The notes under the pieces were generated by a model that worked only from the letters and a program-made list of their open reading frames with translations, searched no databases and had not been told where the DNA came from. Made by a program: the position numbers and the translations under genes. 36,737 nt of DNA, from assembly GCA_001791745.1 (NCBI GenBank), contig MGFG01000019.1, positions 1-36,737 on the forward strand, written 5' to 3'. The DNA comes from Candidatus Uhrbacteria bacterium RIFOXYC2_FULL_47_19. Lineage in GTDB: Bacteria; Patescibacteriota; Patescibacteriia; SG8-24. Below are positions 16,160-23,459 of the stretch, in pieces. How positions within the stretch are numbered: the stretch's first letter is position 1; each line of letters starts with the position of its first letter.

Positions 16160-16603
16160 ATGCCTATGTCTATAATGGTTTCACTCAAAAAAGAAAAAAA
16201 GACGGACGCTGGGGAAATGTTGCTATTTCCTGAAGCCATTGAACCAGAAAAAAGTCCGGATTGGATGTTCGCCGACAATGAGGAAGGGCAACTGGCGGTT
16301 GATGTCTTTGAAACGGATCGAGAGATAGTTCTTAAATCGGCTATTGCTGGTGTCTCATCCGATGATCTCGACGTCTTCCTGCACAATGACATGTTAACCG
16401 TGCGTGGCATTCGTCGTCACGTCTCAGAAGACTGCGCGCGTTATATGGTTCGAGAGTGTCACTGGGGACCCTTCTCTCGATCGGTCATCTTGCCGAAAGA
16501 GATTGAAGAGGACCGAATCTCCGCTGTCCTAAAGGATGGGGTACTAACTGTACGAATGCCTAAAACTGATCGCTCGCGCCGTATTGAGATTAGTGAAATC
16601 TAA
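16160..16603 (+). CDS. Hsp20/alpha-crystallin small heat-shock protein
   Basis: About 147 residues. The alpha-crystallin domain runs from GQLAVDVFETDREIVLKSAIAGV to the end, with the conserved DDLDVFLHNDMLTVRG, RECHWGPFSRSVILP and the late strand ISAVLKDGVLTVRMPK. As a holdase it keeps unfolding proteins soluble. The start is uncertain: ATGs lie at 16127, 16160, 16166 and 16175. A TATACT at 16131-16136 looks like a -10 box, which would exclude the first, so I took 16160. Its short charged N-terminus fits CPR Hsp20 proteins. Confidence 0.9.
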   Translation: MPMSIMVSLKKEKKTDAGEMLLFPEAIEPEKSPDWMFADNEEGQLAVDVFETDREIVLKSAIAGVSSDDLDVFLHNDMLTVRGIRRHVSEDCARYMVRECHWGPFSRSVILPKEIEEDRISAVLKDGVLTVRMPKTDRSRRIEISEI

Positions 16604-16669
16604 TCACAGTCGATAGTCACACCTCATAACGAACCGCCGGGGACACCCTGCATCAGTCCAGCTAGCACT

Positions 16670-18634
16670 ATGACGAAAGAGAAGATCCGCAAACCTAGCG
16701 GCAAACCGACCGGAAAGAAACGAACACCAACCGACGGACAACGATCAAAGAGATCGACCATCGCCGTCAGATTGGCGGTGCTTTTTATACTTATTGCAAT
16801 AATTCTAGCTGGGATTGCGTTGGTTCTATTAGGTAAGGCACCAGAGGGAGAAATCCGCTCTGGAGTCAGTGTTGGTCCAATCGATTTAGGTGGTAAAACC
16901 GCTGATCAGGCTGAGTCAGAGTTGGCTCGATTCATTGGTAACTATGAATTAACTTTCGTCCTACCTGAGACCCAATCGATTCTTGGTCCATTCAACAACG
17001 AAGTAAGTCCGGTTAAATTCGATTCAAACATTGCGATCGAATTAGCCTATGGTGTCGGGCGTTCCAAAAATCCTTTTGTCTCTTTAGTTCAACGTCTAAA
17101 GTCAGCAACTTTTGGTCTAAACATTTCAATCCCTTTCTCACTCGATGAGACTCTATTGTTAGACGAATTGACTACCGATTTAGGCACCGAGGTCAGACCG
17201 GCCGAAGACGCTAGCTTGCATATCGTAGTCGAGGATAATGGACAGTATGACATCTCAGTCCAACCCGAAAAGGCAGGTATCAACTTTGATCAATTATCGG
17301 CTATCGCTGAGACCCGCGACCGCCTACGTCAACTATCTGATAGGCCGATCGAACTAACGATTTCTACCGAACTTCCGCACTTCACCACTGCCGACTTGGA
17401 ACCACTTGTACCGAGCGCTCGGACCAGTTTAGAGCTTGCTCCTCGAACAGTTCGCGCTAGAAGTCTAACTTGGACTGTATCACGACGACATATCGCTGAT
17501 TGGCTGATGCCAACAGATGATGGTGGTCAAATTCATCTCACCCTCAACCAAGAAAAAGTTTTCAAACATCTCGAGACTTACGCTTCATCGATGGCAGTCA
17601 GTCCAACTGATGCAATCTTCGAGATGACTGACGGCCGGGTCACTAAATTCTCACCCAGTATTGACGGCGAAAAACTAGATCTAGAAAAATCATACGAAAT
17701 TCTACTACAAGAATTATCTCCCGATGCCGAGCCAACCTCCGGTGCAATCGAACTACCGGTCACAGTTGCTTATCCCGATGTACCGACCGAAAAGTCTAAT
17801 CCTTACGGCATCAAAGAAATCCTCGGCATTGGCTCGTCCAACTTCAAAGGTAGTCCGGCTAACCGCCGTCACAATATTGCACTAGGTTCCTCCTCATTGA
17901 ACGGTTTACTGGTCGCACCTGATGATGTTTTCTCTTTAATAGGCGCTCTGGGTGAAATAGATGGCGAGCATGGCTACCTGCCAGAACTTGTCATTAAAGA
18001 TAATAAGACCACACCCGAGTTTGGTGGTGGACTTTGTCAGATCGGCACTACCACCTTCCGTACGGTATTAGCTGCGGGATTACCGGTTACCGAACGACGT
18101 AATCACTCCTACCGTGTTTCCTATTATGAACGCGATGGTAATGGCGACTACATGGGACCGGGCAAAGACGCTACCATCTATGACCCATCGCCTGATTTTA
18201 AATTCACGAACGATACCGGACACTATATTCTCATCATGACCAACATTACCGGTGACAAGATTTCATTTACCTTCTGGGGAGTAAGTGATGGTCGTCGAGC
18301 TGAACAAACCGACGCAGTCATTCTGAGTCAAACTTCCCCACCACCCAAAAAGGTCATTCTAACCACCGATTTGCCTGTCGGACAGGAAAAGTGCACTGAG
18401 CACGCTCACGCTGGAGCCAAAGCCGTCTTCACTTATACAGTCACTATGGCCAACGGTGAAATTCGCGAAGAAGACATTTTCAGTCAATACAAACCATGGC
18501 AGGAAGTTTGTCTTCTTGGTGCCACAGCAGAAGATATTGTTGCCTCGCAAGAACAGGCAGTTCCGACTGATGGTGCGACAACATCTGATGAAACACCATC
18601 CTCTGATGCGCCAACTCCACCACCAGAGGGTTAA
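16670..18634 (+). CDS. VanW family cell-surface protein
   Basis: A 654-residue protein anchored by one helix (about 30-52) after a basic cytoplasmic tail. The outer part starts with peptidoglycan-binding-like repeats (SVGPIDLGGKTADQAESEL and a second copy later). The VanW domain follows (about 380-540), with NRRHNIALGSSSLNGLLVAPDDVFSL, FGGGLCQIGTTTFRT and the NHSYRVSYYERDG stretch. A Ser/Thr/Pro-rich tail ends it. VanW-domain proteins are linked to cell-wall metabolism; the exact reaction is unknown. It is monocistronic with a terminator. Confidence 0.9.
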   Translation: MTKEKIRKPSGKPTGKKRTPTDGQRSKRSTIAVRLAVLFILIAIILAGIALVLLGKAPEGEIRSGVSVGPIDLGGKTADQAESELARFIGNYELTFVLPETQSILGPFNNEVSPVKFDSNIAIELAYGVGRSKNPFVSLVQRLKSATFGLNISIPFSLDETLLLDELTTDLGTEVRPAEDASLHIVVEDNGQYDISVQPEKAGINFDQLSAIAETRDRLRQLSDRPIELTISTELPHFTTADLEPLVPSARTSLELAPRTVRARSLTWTVSRRHIADWLMPTDDGGQIHLTLNQEKVFKHLETYASSMAVSPTDAIFEMTDGRVTKFSPSIDGEKLDLEKSYEILLQELSPDAEPTSGAIELPVTVAYPDVPTEKSNPYGIKEILGIGSSNFKGSPANRRHNIALGSSSLNGLLVAPDDVFSLIGALGEIDGEHGYLPELVIKDNKTTPEFGGGLCQIGTTTFRTVLAAGLPVTERRNHSYRVSYYERDGNGDYMGPGKDATIYDPSPDFKFTNDTGHYILIMTNITGDKISFTFWGVSDGRRAEQTDAVILSQTSPPPKKVILTTDLPVGQEKCTEHAHAGAKAVFTYTVTMANGEIREEDIFSQYKPWQEVCLLGATAEDIVASQEQAVPTDGATTSDETPSSDAPTPPPEG

Positions 18635-18655
18635 ACAATAACTCGCTCAAAGCCC

Positions 18656-18690
18656 AAAAAGCTGATCTCAACGGAGATCGGCTTTTGCTT
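18656..18690 (+). terminator. Intrinsic terminator of the vanW-like gene
   Basis: AAAAAGCTGATCTC-AACG-GAGATCGGCTTTT hairpin, 22 nt after the stop. Confidence 0.8.
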
Positions 18691-18710
18691 TTCTGGAGGT
18701 TTCAAGATGT

Positions 18711-18739
18711 AAAAAAGAAAACGCCCCAAGTGGAGCGTC
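18711..18739 (-). terminator. Intrinsic terminator of the hypothetical gene ending at 18764
   Basis: Minus-strand ACGCTCC-ACTT-GGGGCGT followed by TTTTCTTTTTT. Confidence 0.75.
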
Positions 18740-18763
18740 TTTCGGAGAACAGACGAACTATTG

Positions 18764-19129
18764 TCAGTCCTCAACACTGACACCTAAATTGACAAACTCG
18801 TTCAACCGTATGAATGGTTGAGGAAGACTAATTTTCTGCAATCTAGTGTGACCAACAATCACACCCGCCTCTTCTGGAGTGACCAAGTCATCACCAAAAA
18901 AGATATTGGACTCAGTCGTTCCTTCAACCCCTAGCCACTCGACGATGTAGGCAAATCTAGCGTGTTGTAATACGCCGTTCACCGACGGACGTGGATATTT
19001 AGAATCAAGCCAAACTTCACGAGTCACCCGACCCATAACCACTTGACCTAACCGAATCAATCGTCGCGGACAAACCTCGTCACCTTCTTGCCAGGATCTA
19101 ACAGACTTAGACGATTCCAATTTAGTCAT
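18764..19129 (-). CDS. Hypothetical protein, 121 aa
   Basis: A soluble protein of unrecognised family, with no signal peptide. The start at ATG 19129 is well supported: GGAG lies 7 nt upstream. A longer frame to 19186 exists but lacks such a site. The gene has its own terminator. Sequence parts such as EVWLDSKYPRPSVNGVLQHARFAYIVEWLGVEG suggest a small globular fold. Confidence 0.7.
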   Translation of the reverse strand: MTKLESSKSVRSWQEGDEVCPRRLIRLGQVVMGRVTREVWLDSKYPRPSVNGVLQHARFAYIVEWLGVEGTTESNIFFGDDLVTPEEAGVIVGHTRLQKISLPQPFIRLNEFVNLGVSVED

Positions 19130-19175
19130 TCCCCATCTCCCTATTTCCCTATCTAAAGAACTAAAGGTCCAAAGA

Positions 19176-19330
19176 ACAAAAAACACCTCAGAGGTTCGCG
19201 CTCAAGAAGTTAGTTCATAGGAGACTTCGAGCCGGAGCCCGAAAATCCCTATAAACACACTCCATGCTTGTCGTGAGCGCGAAACACCAAGGTGTTTCAT
19301 CGCCAAACGCAATAGACCGGTGTTGCACTG
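19176..19330 (-). ncRNA. Candidate rod-like small RNA (6S-like shape)
   Basis: Minus-strand promoter TTGACA-17-TAGATT (complement 19338-19366) points at this stretch. The expected RNA of about 155 nt folds into one long rod. The outer stem is AACACCT/AGGTGTT (19290-19296 with 19182-19188). A perfect 10-bp stem TTCGCGCTCA/TGAGCGCGAA follows (19274-19283 with 19195-19204). Then comes a 10-nt bulge, two more stems and an apical hairpin closed by a UCCG tetraloop of the stable UNCG class. T6 follows the outer stem, acting as terminator. The overall shape, a long hairpin with a large one-sided bulge, recalls 6S RNA, but no diagnostic sequence was recognised. Confidence 0.5.
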
Positions 19331-19337
19331 ACGTGGA

Positions 19338-19366
19338 AATCTACCATGCTTCGAAAGGCCTGTCAA
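19338..19366 (-). promoter_or_regulatory. Promoter of the rod-like RNA
   Basis: Minus-strand TTGACA, 17-nt spacer, TAGATT. Confidence 0.55.
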
Positions 19367-19542
19367 GTCAAAGTCTGATCTCTGTTACTAGAAGGTAGAT
19401 TTTTCGCTAATTTCTAAGAAAAAACAGCTGCAGAAAAAATGCTCATCTATCTATCACTTAACTTCAAGTTATAAAAATCATGACTATAATCCAAATCTCC
19501 GCTTATTTATGCTAAAAATTAGACGAGATTGTCCAACGACCC

Positions 19543-19571
19543 TTGACAAGTTAAGATTAATATGCTATAAA
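19543..19571 (+). promoter_or_regulatory. Strong promoter of the tRNA-like RNA
   Basis: TTGACA, 17-nt spacer, TATAAA: a near-consensus sigma70-type promoter whose start point falls within about 2 nt of the tRNA-like acceptor stem. Confidence 0.75.
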
Positions 19572-19578
19572 GACTCAT

Positions 19579-19853
19579 CAACGTTGTCATGCCAACTGGT
19601 GCACATGCGTCCAGAGATGGATGCGCGGGAGTAACATCTCGATGCGGCATGAGTTCCGGCGCGCAAGCGTGGGCATAGACCCCGTAAGCGGAAAGGGGGT
19701 TCGAATCCTCCCAACGTTGCTAAATTCCAGCTGTGAAGTCGAAACTCCGGAGAGCCCCTTCTGGGACCGAGAGGATCGTCCGCAGCTGGTCGGATAAGCT
19801 GTCAATGACGGCAGCCTATCTAAGGCCCCACCTTTCTTAAGGTAGGGCTTTTT
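19579..19853 (+). ncRNA. Structured RNA with an expanded tRNA-like domain
   Basis: A perfect acceptor-like stem AACGTTG/CAACGTT (19580-19586 with 19712-19718) encloses four elements. A 3-bp D-like arm has an 8-nt loop holding GG (19590-19603). A 5-bp stem at the anticodon-arm position (19604-19608 with 19647-19651) has a 38-nt loop containing its own 6-bp hairpin (19614-19619 with 19635-19640). A branched variable arm (19654-19693) has a GCAA tetraloop. A textbook T arm has 7-nt loop TTCGAAT (19700-19706). No CCA is encoded. The transcript continues through a stem CCAGCTG/CAGCTGG (19727-19733 with 19783-19789) and a hairpin at 19798-19815 to a terminator. It lacks the D-loop and tag expected of tmRNA and the core of RNase P RNA. 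It could be an intron-bearing tRNA, a novel RNA, or a leader of clpP. Confidence 0.6.
19825..19853 (+). terminator. Intrinsic terminator of the tRNA-like RNA
   Basis: GCCCCACCTT/AAGGTAGGGC stem with one mismatch, then T5. It lies 100 bp before clpP. Confidence 0.8.
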
Positions 19854-19954
19854 ACTTTTAGAAGCGATCAAATACGTTCCATTAATTAAACCTTCACTTT
19901 GTTGTACGAAAACGATATGCTGAAGCGGCCAATTGACTAAGCCTCAGCTTCAAT

Positions 19955-20557
19955 ATGAAAAATCCATATACGGTTTCATCTCAAATTCTAATTCCGACTG
20001 TCATTGAGAAGACCACACACGGCGAACGTGCCTACGACATTTACTCACGCCTGCTCAAAGATCGCATTATCTTTCTAGGCGACGGCATCGACGATCATGT
20101 CGCCAACATCATCATTGCCCAACTATTGTTCCTCGAAAGTCAGGACAAAACTAAGGACATCAAATTGTACGTCAACTCGCCGGGTGGTTCAGTGACTGCC
20201 GGACTCGCCATCTATGACACCATGCAATACATCAAGCCAGACGTAGCGACGATTTGTGTTGGCATGGCCGCCTCGATGGGTGCGGTACTACTCACGGCCG
20301 GAGCTAAAGGGAAACGTTTCGCCCTACCGAACGCTGAAGTCATGATTCATCAGGTTATGGGTGGTGCCGAAGGACAAGCAACAGATATTAAGATTCGTGC
20401 CGAACGTATTTTGAAAATGAAGGACTCGCTGAACTCGCTCCTGGCCAAGCATTGCGGACAAAAATTCGAGAAGGTCGAGAAGGATGCAGACCGTGATTAC
20501 TTCATGTCAGCTGAGGAAGCGGTCAAATACGGACTAATCGATAAGATTATCAAGTAA
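19955..20557 (+). CDS. clpP: ATP-dependent Clp protease proteolytic subunit
   Basis: This 200-residue serine protease assembles into a tetradecameric barrel and degrades substrates unfolded by ClpX or ClpA. The catalytic triad is visible: Ser107 in GMAASMGA, His132 in VMIHQVMGG and Asp181 in [10 protein letters not shown]. The oxyanion-region SPGGSV and the axial N-terminal sequence are normal, as is the length. A weak promoter TTCACT-17-TATGCT lies just upstream, so it need not depend on the preceding RNA. A terminator at 20579-20606 ends a single-gene unit. No clpX or trigger-factor gene is adjacent. Confidence 0.96.
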   Translation: MKNPYTVSSQILIPTVIEKTTHGERAYDIYSRLLKDRIIFLGDGIDDHVANIIIAQLLFLESQDKTKDIKLYVNSPGGSVTAGLAIYDTMQYIKPDVATICVGMAASMGAVLLTAGAKGKRFALPNAEVMIHQVMGGAEGQATDIKIRAERILKMKDSLNSLLAKHCGQKFEKVEKDADRDYFMSAEEAVKYGLIDKIIK

Positions 20558-20578
20558 TTTTGCAGCTAAGACTGTATG

Positions 20579-20606
20579 AAAAGACCGCCTCACAAGGCGG
20601 CTTTTT
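20579..20606 (+). terminator. Intrinsic terminator of clpP
   Basis: ACCGCCT-CACA-AGGCGG followed by CTTTTT. Confidence 0.8.
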
Positions 20607-20645
20607 CATTTGGAGTATCTGTCACCCTCCACCTCTACTATCACT

Positions 20646-20788
20646 TGTCGTCCCAGAACTGCGAACTGAACATTATTCCTTTTGTCGTCCCAGAACTGCG
20701 AGTGTAGCGAGCAGTATCCGGGACCCAGGAGTAAAATCGATCGGCTTCTGGATCCCGGATAATTGCTAACGCAATTTCCGGGATGACA
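20646..20788. repeat. Palindromic repeat copy, cluster B unit 1
   Basis: Begins with a short head copy (TGTCGTCCCAGAACTGCGAA) at 20646, then a complete unit from 20684. The unit has TATCCGGGACCCAGGAG, TTCTGGATCCCGGATAA, an ATTGCTAACGCAAT mini-palindrome and TTTCCGGGATGACA. Confidence 0.85.
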
Positions 20789-20830
20789 GCTGGAAAGACT
20801 CGCAATTTTCGGGATGACAATTTAAAACAC

Positions 20831-20944
20831 TGTCGTCCCGGAACTGCGAGCGAGTGTAGCGAGCAGTATCCGGGACCCAGGAGTAAAGAGATTGGGATTA
20901 GTTTCTGGATCCCGGATAATTGCTAACGCAATTTCCGGGATGAC
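20831..20944. repeat. Palindromic repeat copy, cluster B unit 2
   Basis: A full unit from TGTCGTCCCGGAACTGCGAG to CCGGGATGACA, with a longer GCGAGCGAGTGTAGCGAGC head arm and the ATTGCTAACGCAAT insert. GGATGACA-type satellites follow to 21053. Confidence 0.85.
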
Positions 20945-21084
20945 AGCTGGAAAGACTCGCAATTTCCGGGATGACAAAATAAAAAGTAAGGATGACAAAT
21001 TAAGAAAGGTTGCGGTTTCAAGATGACATATTAAAAAGTAGGGATGACAAATACATAAGAAGAATTGAGATAACAAAAGAATAT

Positions 21085-21202
21085 TGTCGTCCCGGAACTG
21101 CGAGTGTAGCGAGTAGTATCCGGGACCCAGAGGCAAAAAAAGATTGGGATTAGTTTCTGGATCCCGGATAGACCTCGCTCCGCTCGGCCTTCCGGGATGA
21201 CA
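21085..21202. repeat. Palindromic repeat copy, cluster B unit 3
   Basis: A full unit with the alternative arm CCTCGCTCCGCTCGG in place of the ATTGCTAACGCAAT insert. Confidence 0.85.
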
Positions 21203-21213
21203 TATTAAAACAC

Positions 21214-21282
21214 TGTCGTCCCGGGCCGAGACCCGGGACCTAGAGGCAGAAACATAAACACTAAAAATCAAAATTTGACCCC
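21214..21282. repeat. Short palindromic repeat with tail, cluster B unit 4
   Basis: A compact palindrome TCCCGGGCCGAGACCCGGGA followed by a spacer and the tail AATCAAAATTTGACCCC, ending 4 bp from the NrnA-like gene. The same composite is at 28409-28476. Confidence 0.85.
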
Positions 21283-21286
21283 GCCA

Positions 21287-22261
21287 CTAAGTCCGTTCTA
21301 CTCGCCAAACATCAGTTTCCTCCACAATCCGTCCGGCCATAGAAAAACCGGCGGCCTTGCAGTGCCCGCCGCCGCCCATCAGCTTGGCCACCCGAGATAC
21401 GTCGACCCCCTCGACCGAGCGTAGCGAACCGCGCACTTGTCCATCCGGCATTTCGCGCAGCACCATAATCACATCAGCATCCAAAAAAGTATTCAAAAAA
21501 TTCGACACACCTTCAACATGTTCATCAGTCGTCTCCTCGTTCAAGTCGTCGGCCAGAATGACTGTCGAAGCCACACCCAATTTTTCGTCATACTTCAGCC
21601 GGGCCAGCACCGCACCCCATAGACGCAATGACCCAACCGACTTGTTGCGAAACAAGTTACGTCCAACATCATGCATTCGTGCACCACTCTTTAAGAGTCC
21701 AGAAGCTGCCTCAATTGCATCCCGAGTAGTGGCTGGATTACTAAAATTGCCAGTGTCAGTTAGTAGTCCGGTCAGAAGTGAAGTTGCCATATCTCGACAA
21801 ATCTCCACCTGATTATCAACGAAAAACCGATAAACCAATTCGCAGGTCGAGGAAGCGGCAGCATCGATAATATTCAAATGACCGTAACCTTCGTTCGTTG
21901 GATGATGATCAAAATTAATGACGGTAGCCCTCTTTTTAAGAGAGTCAATGTGACTGTCGATCCCAGCAAAACGCGAGTCGCCACAGTCGCAGACCACTAC
22001 TACATCATGTTTACCATCATCAAAAACCGCTGGATCAGAGACATACTTTTCTGTGCCAGCTAAAAATAGATATTTCTGAGGTAGTGGATCGGTACAAAAA
22101 TTGACGACTGCGATCCCCTCCCGTTCACACCAACGACGCAACGCCGAAGTGGCCCCGATCGTATCACCATCCGGACCACGATGCGACACCAAGAGTACGC
22201 TCTGTGCGCGCTTCATAATGTCGTAGACTGATTTGTTTCGCTGATCAAATTGCATAAGCAA
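21287..22261 (-). CDS. DHH-family phosphoesterase, NrnA-like
   Basis: A 324-residue enzyme expected to hydrolyse short oligoribonucleotides or pAp with Mn2+. Motifs are HRGPDGDT (27-34, metal-binding Asp31 and Asp33), CDCGD (91-95), the DHH motif FDHHPT (117-122), LLTDTGNF and the DHHA1 domain with GGGGHCKAAGF near the C-terminus. All metal ligands look present. It ends against a palindromic repeat and is transcribed toward clpP. Met3 is an alternative start. Confidence 0.9.
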   Translation of the reverse strand: MLMQFDQRNKSVYDIMKRAQSVLLVSHRGPDGDTIGATSALRRWCEREGIAVVNFCTDPLPQKYLFLAGTEKYVSDPAVFDDGKHDVVVVCDCGDSRFAGIDSHIDSLKKRATVINFDHHPTNEGYGHLNIIDAAASSTCELVYRFFVDNQVEICRDMATSLLTGLLTDTGNFSNPATTRDAIEAASGLLKSGARMHDVGRNLFRNKSVGSLRLWGAVLARLKYDEKLGVASTVILADDLNEETTDEHVEGVSNFLNTFLDADVIMVLREMPDGQVRGSLRSVEGVDVSRVAKLMGGGGHCKAAGFSMAGRIVEETDVWRVERT

Positions 22262-22340
22262 ATCAATCTACCCCCTACCGACTAAGGTGTCAACACACAC
22301 AATTCGAACCAAGTAGACCTCAATATCGACTAACAGATGA

Positions 22341-22652
22341 TCAGGCTTAACATGCTGCCGAAGAGACGCTAACGTCATCCGACGGATTGATCCAACCGTC
22401 ATCAGCAACACGGAAGACAAAGATCTAGCAAAAATCTTTTGGTGGGAGGCAGAGATCTACCGTCAAGCAATCCTCTCTTACGAGCGACTGCTACAAAACA
22501 TTTTCGTCGAGATTGATGGAAAAAGAGCTTACGGTATCTTGCTGATACGGTCAGTGAGCTGTAAGGAACGATGGATCCGAGCTATAGCTCAGCAGTACAC
22601 AACTCCAGAAATCATGAAGGTCATTTATCTGCTTAGGACGAAAAAAGAATGA
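22341..22652 (+). pseudogene. Startless reading frame, possible gene remnant
   Basis: 103 codons stay open between TGA 22338-22340 and TGA 22650-22652, but no ATG, GTG or TTG occurs early in frame. The encoded sequence looks protein-like: KIFWWEAEIYRQAILSYERL, then VEIDGKRAYGILLIRSV, then YTTPEIMKVIYLL. I recognise no family. It may be the 3' end of a decayed gene, or the openness may be chance. It directly precedes the T-box-like element. Confidence 0.3.
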
Positions 22653-22654
22653 CC

Positions 22655-22771
22655 CCCAACTTCCTAAACATGTCAGGCAGGCCATAAAAGACCTCTACTA
22701 CTCTCTGTACTACTAAACGAAAGGGTGGTACCGAGTCTTCCACATACTCCCGCTCCGGCGGGGCTTTTTTT
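22655..22771 (+). promoter_or_regulatory. T-box-like antiterminator and terminator without a downstream target
   Basis: AGGGTGGTACCGAG at 22722-22735 matches the T-box core (AGGGUGGNACCGCG). GGG, a 7-nt TGGTACC bulge, and GAG pairing with CTC (22747-22749) give the usual antiterminator layout. The competing terminator CCCGC-TCCG-GCGGG (22749-22762) is followed by T7. T-boxes sense uncharged tRNA and control synthetase or amino-acid genes, but the next plus-strand gene (SMC) is 1.2 kb away. I cannot place a convincing stem I or specifier codon. Confidence 0.55.
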
Positions 22772-22794
22772 AGAGAAAACAAAAACCATTACCT

Positions 22795-22960
22795 AAAAAA
22801 GCAATGGCATGAAATCTCGAGAGTGACCTTCTACCACAACACCGAACATTGTTCGGAGCTCTGGTAGGAGGGCAGAACAAGAACGTTCTGCACCTTCTCG
22901 CGAGAATGCACTGAATACACTTCGTCCATTGTGCCGGCGGACGAAGGGAGGCTACTGCTT
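22795..22960. other. Hairpin-rich region, possible structured RNA
   Basis: Successive inverted repeats are visible: CTACCA/TGGTAG enclosing CCGAAC/GTTCGG (about 22835-22870), GCAGAAC/GTTCTGC (22873-22892), TTCTCGCGAGAA, and TTCGTCC/GGACGAA (22921-22946). On the minus strand a CCATT...AATGG hairpin with T5 near 22790-22815 could end a transcript, perhaps the 3' region of the gene ending at 23076. No known RNA family was recognised and no convincing protein frame is present. Confidence 0.4.
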
Positions 22961-23075
22961 CCTCTGGGCTCACCACTTACGTCAGGTGACTACGCCATTC
23001 GTTTTGTGCGGTCAGGTTTTCACCGCAACCGATCCCCTATCGAGATGATCGGAATTTTCTTGGACCGGCTGGGGG

Positions 23076-23459
23076 CTAGACGACCGTCTCGTCACGCTCG
23101 ACCAGGCGAGGATGCCGTCGACCAGCGTGACCGTCCCGAGCGATTCGGCGCTCCAGCCGCACCTCCTGACCCTCGCTCCGCTCGGCACCTCGGACGGCCT
23201 TCCGATCCCGCTTCTGCTTCCGCCGCCACTTACAGCAGTCCGAGCAAGGACAAGTCGGACGTGCCGGCTGCGTGTCACCCAACACGTAGACCGGCCCATC
23301 ACCGAAGTCCTCCCCGGACTGCCGCTGCTTCTCCTGAGCCGACAGCAGCGACCGAGCCTCCGCCACCGGATAGAAACTATCCGACGACGGACTGTTGGTG
23401 TCGAACACCTCCACGAGATGATCCTCGTGAAAGGCGGCCAGCTCCTCCAAAAAATTCAT
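23076..23459 (-). CDS. Hypothetical protein with CPCSDCCKW motif, 127 aa
   Basis: ATG 23459 has AGGAGGAG 3 nt upstream of the AGC preceding it, a strong start; longer frames upstream lack this. The first half is acidic and globular (FLEELAAFHEDHLVEVFD). A TCPCSDCCKW stretch follows, which could bind zinc. The last 50 residues are very rich in Arg and Glu, suggesting a nucleic-acid or partner-binding tail. The G+C content is clearly higher than in neighbouring genes. No family is recognised. Confidence 0.6.
   Translation of the reverse strand: MNFLEELAAFHEDHLVEVFDTNSPSSDSFYPVAEARSLLSAQEKQRQSGEDFGDGPVYVLGDTQPARPTCPCSDCCKWRRKQKRDRKAVRGAERSEGQEVRLERRIARDGHAGRRHPRLVERDETVV

Noticed and set aside
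19579-19853. tmRNA (ssrA), considered because of the T arm and the clpP neighbour
   Set aside because: No tmRNA-type D-loop sequence, no convincing tag frame, and the T arm is in the middle of the transcript; neither one-piece nor permuted gene order fits.
20560-21271. Frames across the intergenic repeat cluster
   Set aside because: Composed of the palindromic repeats themselves; not protein-like.
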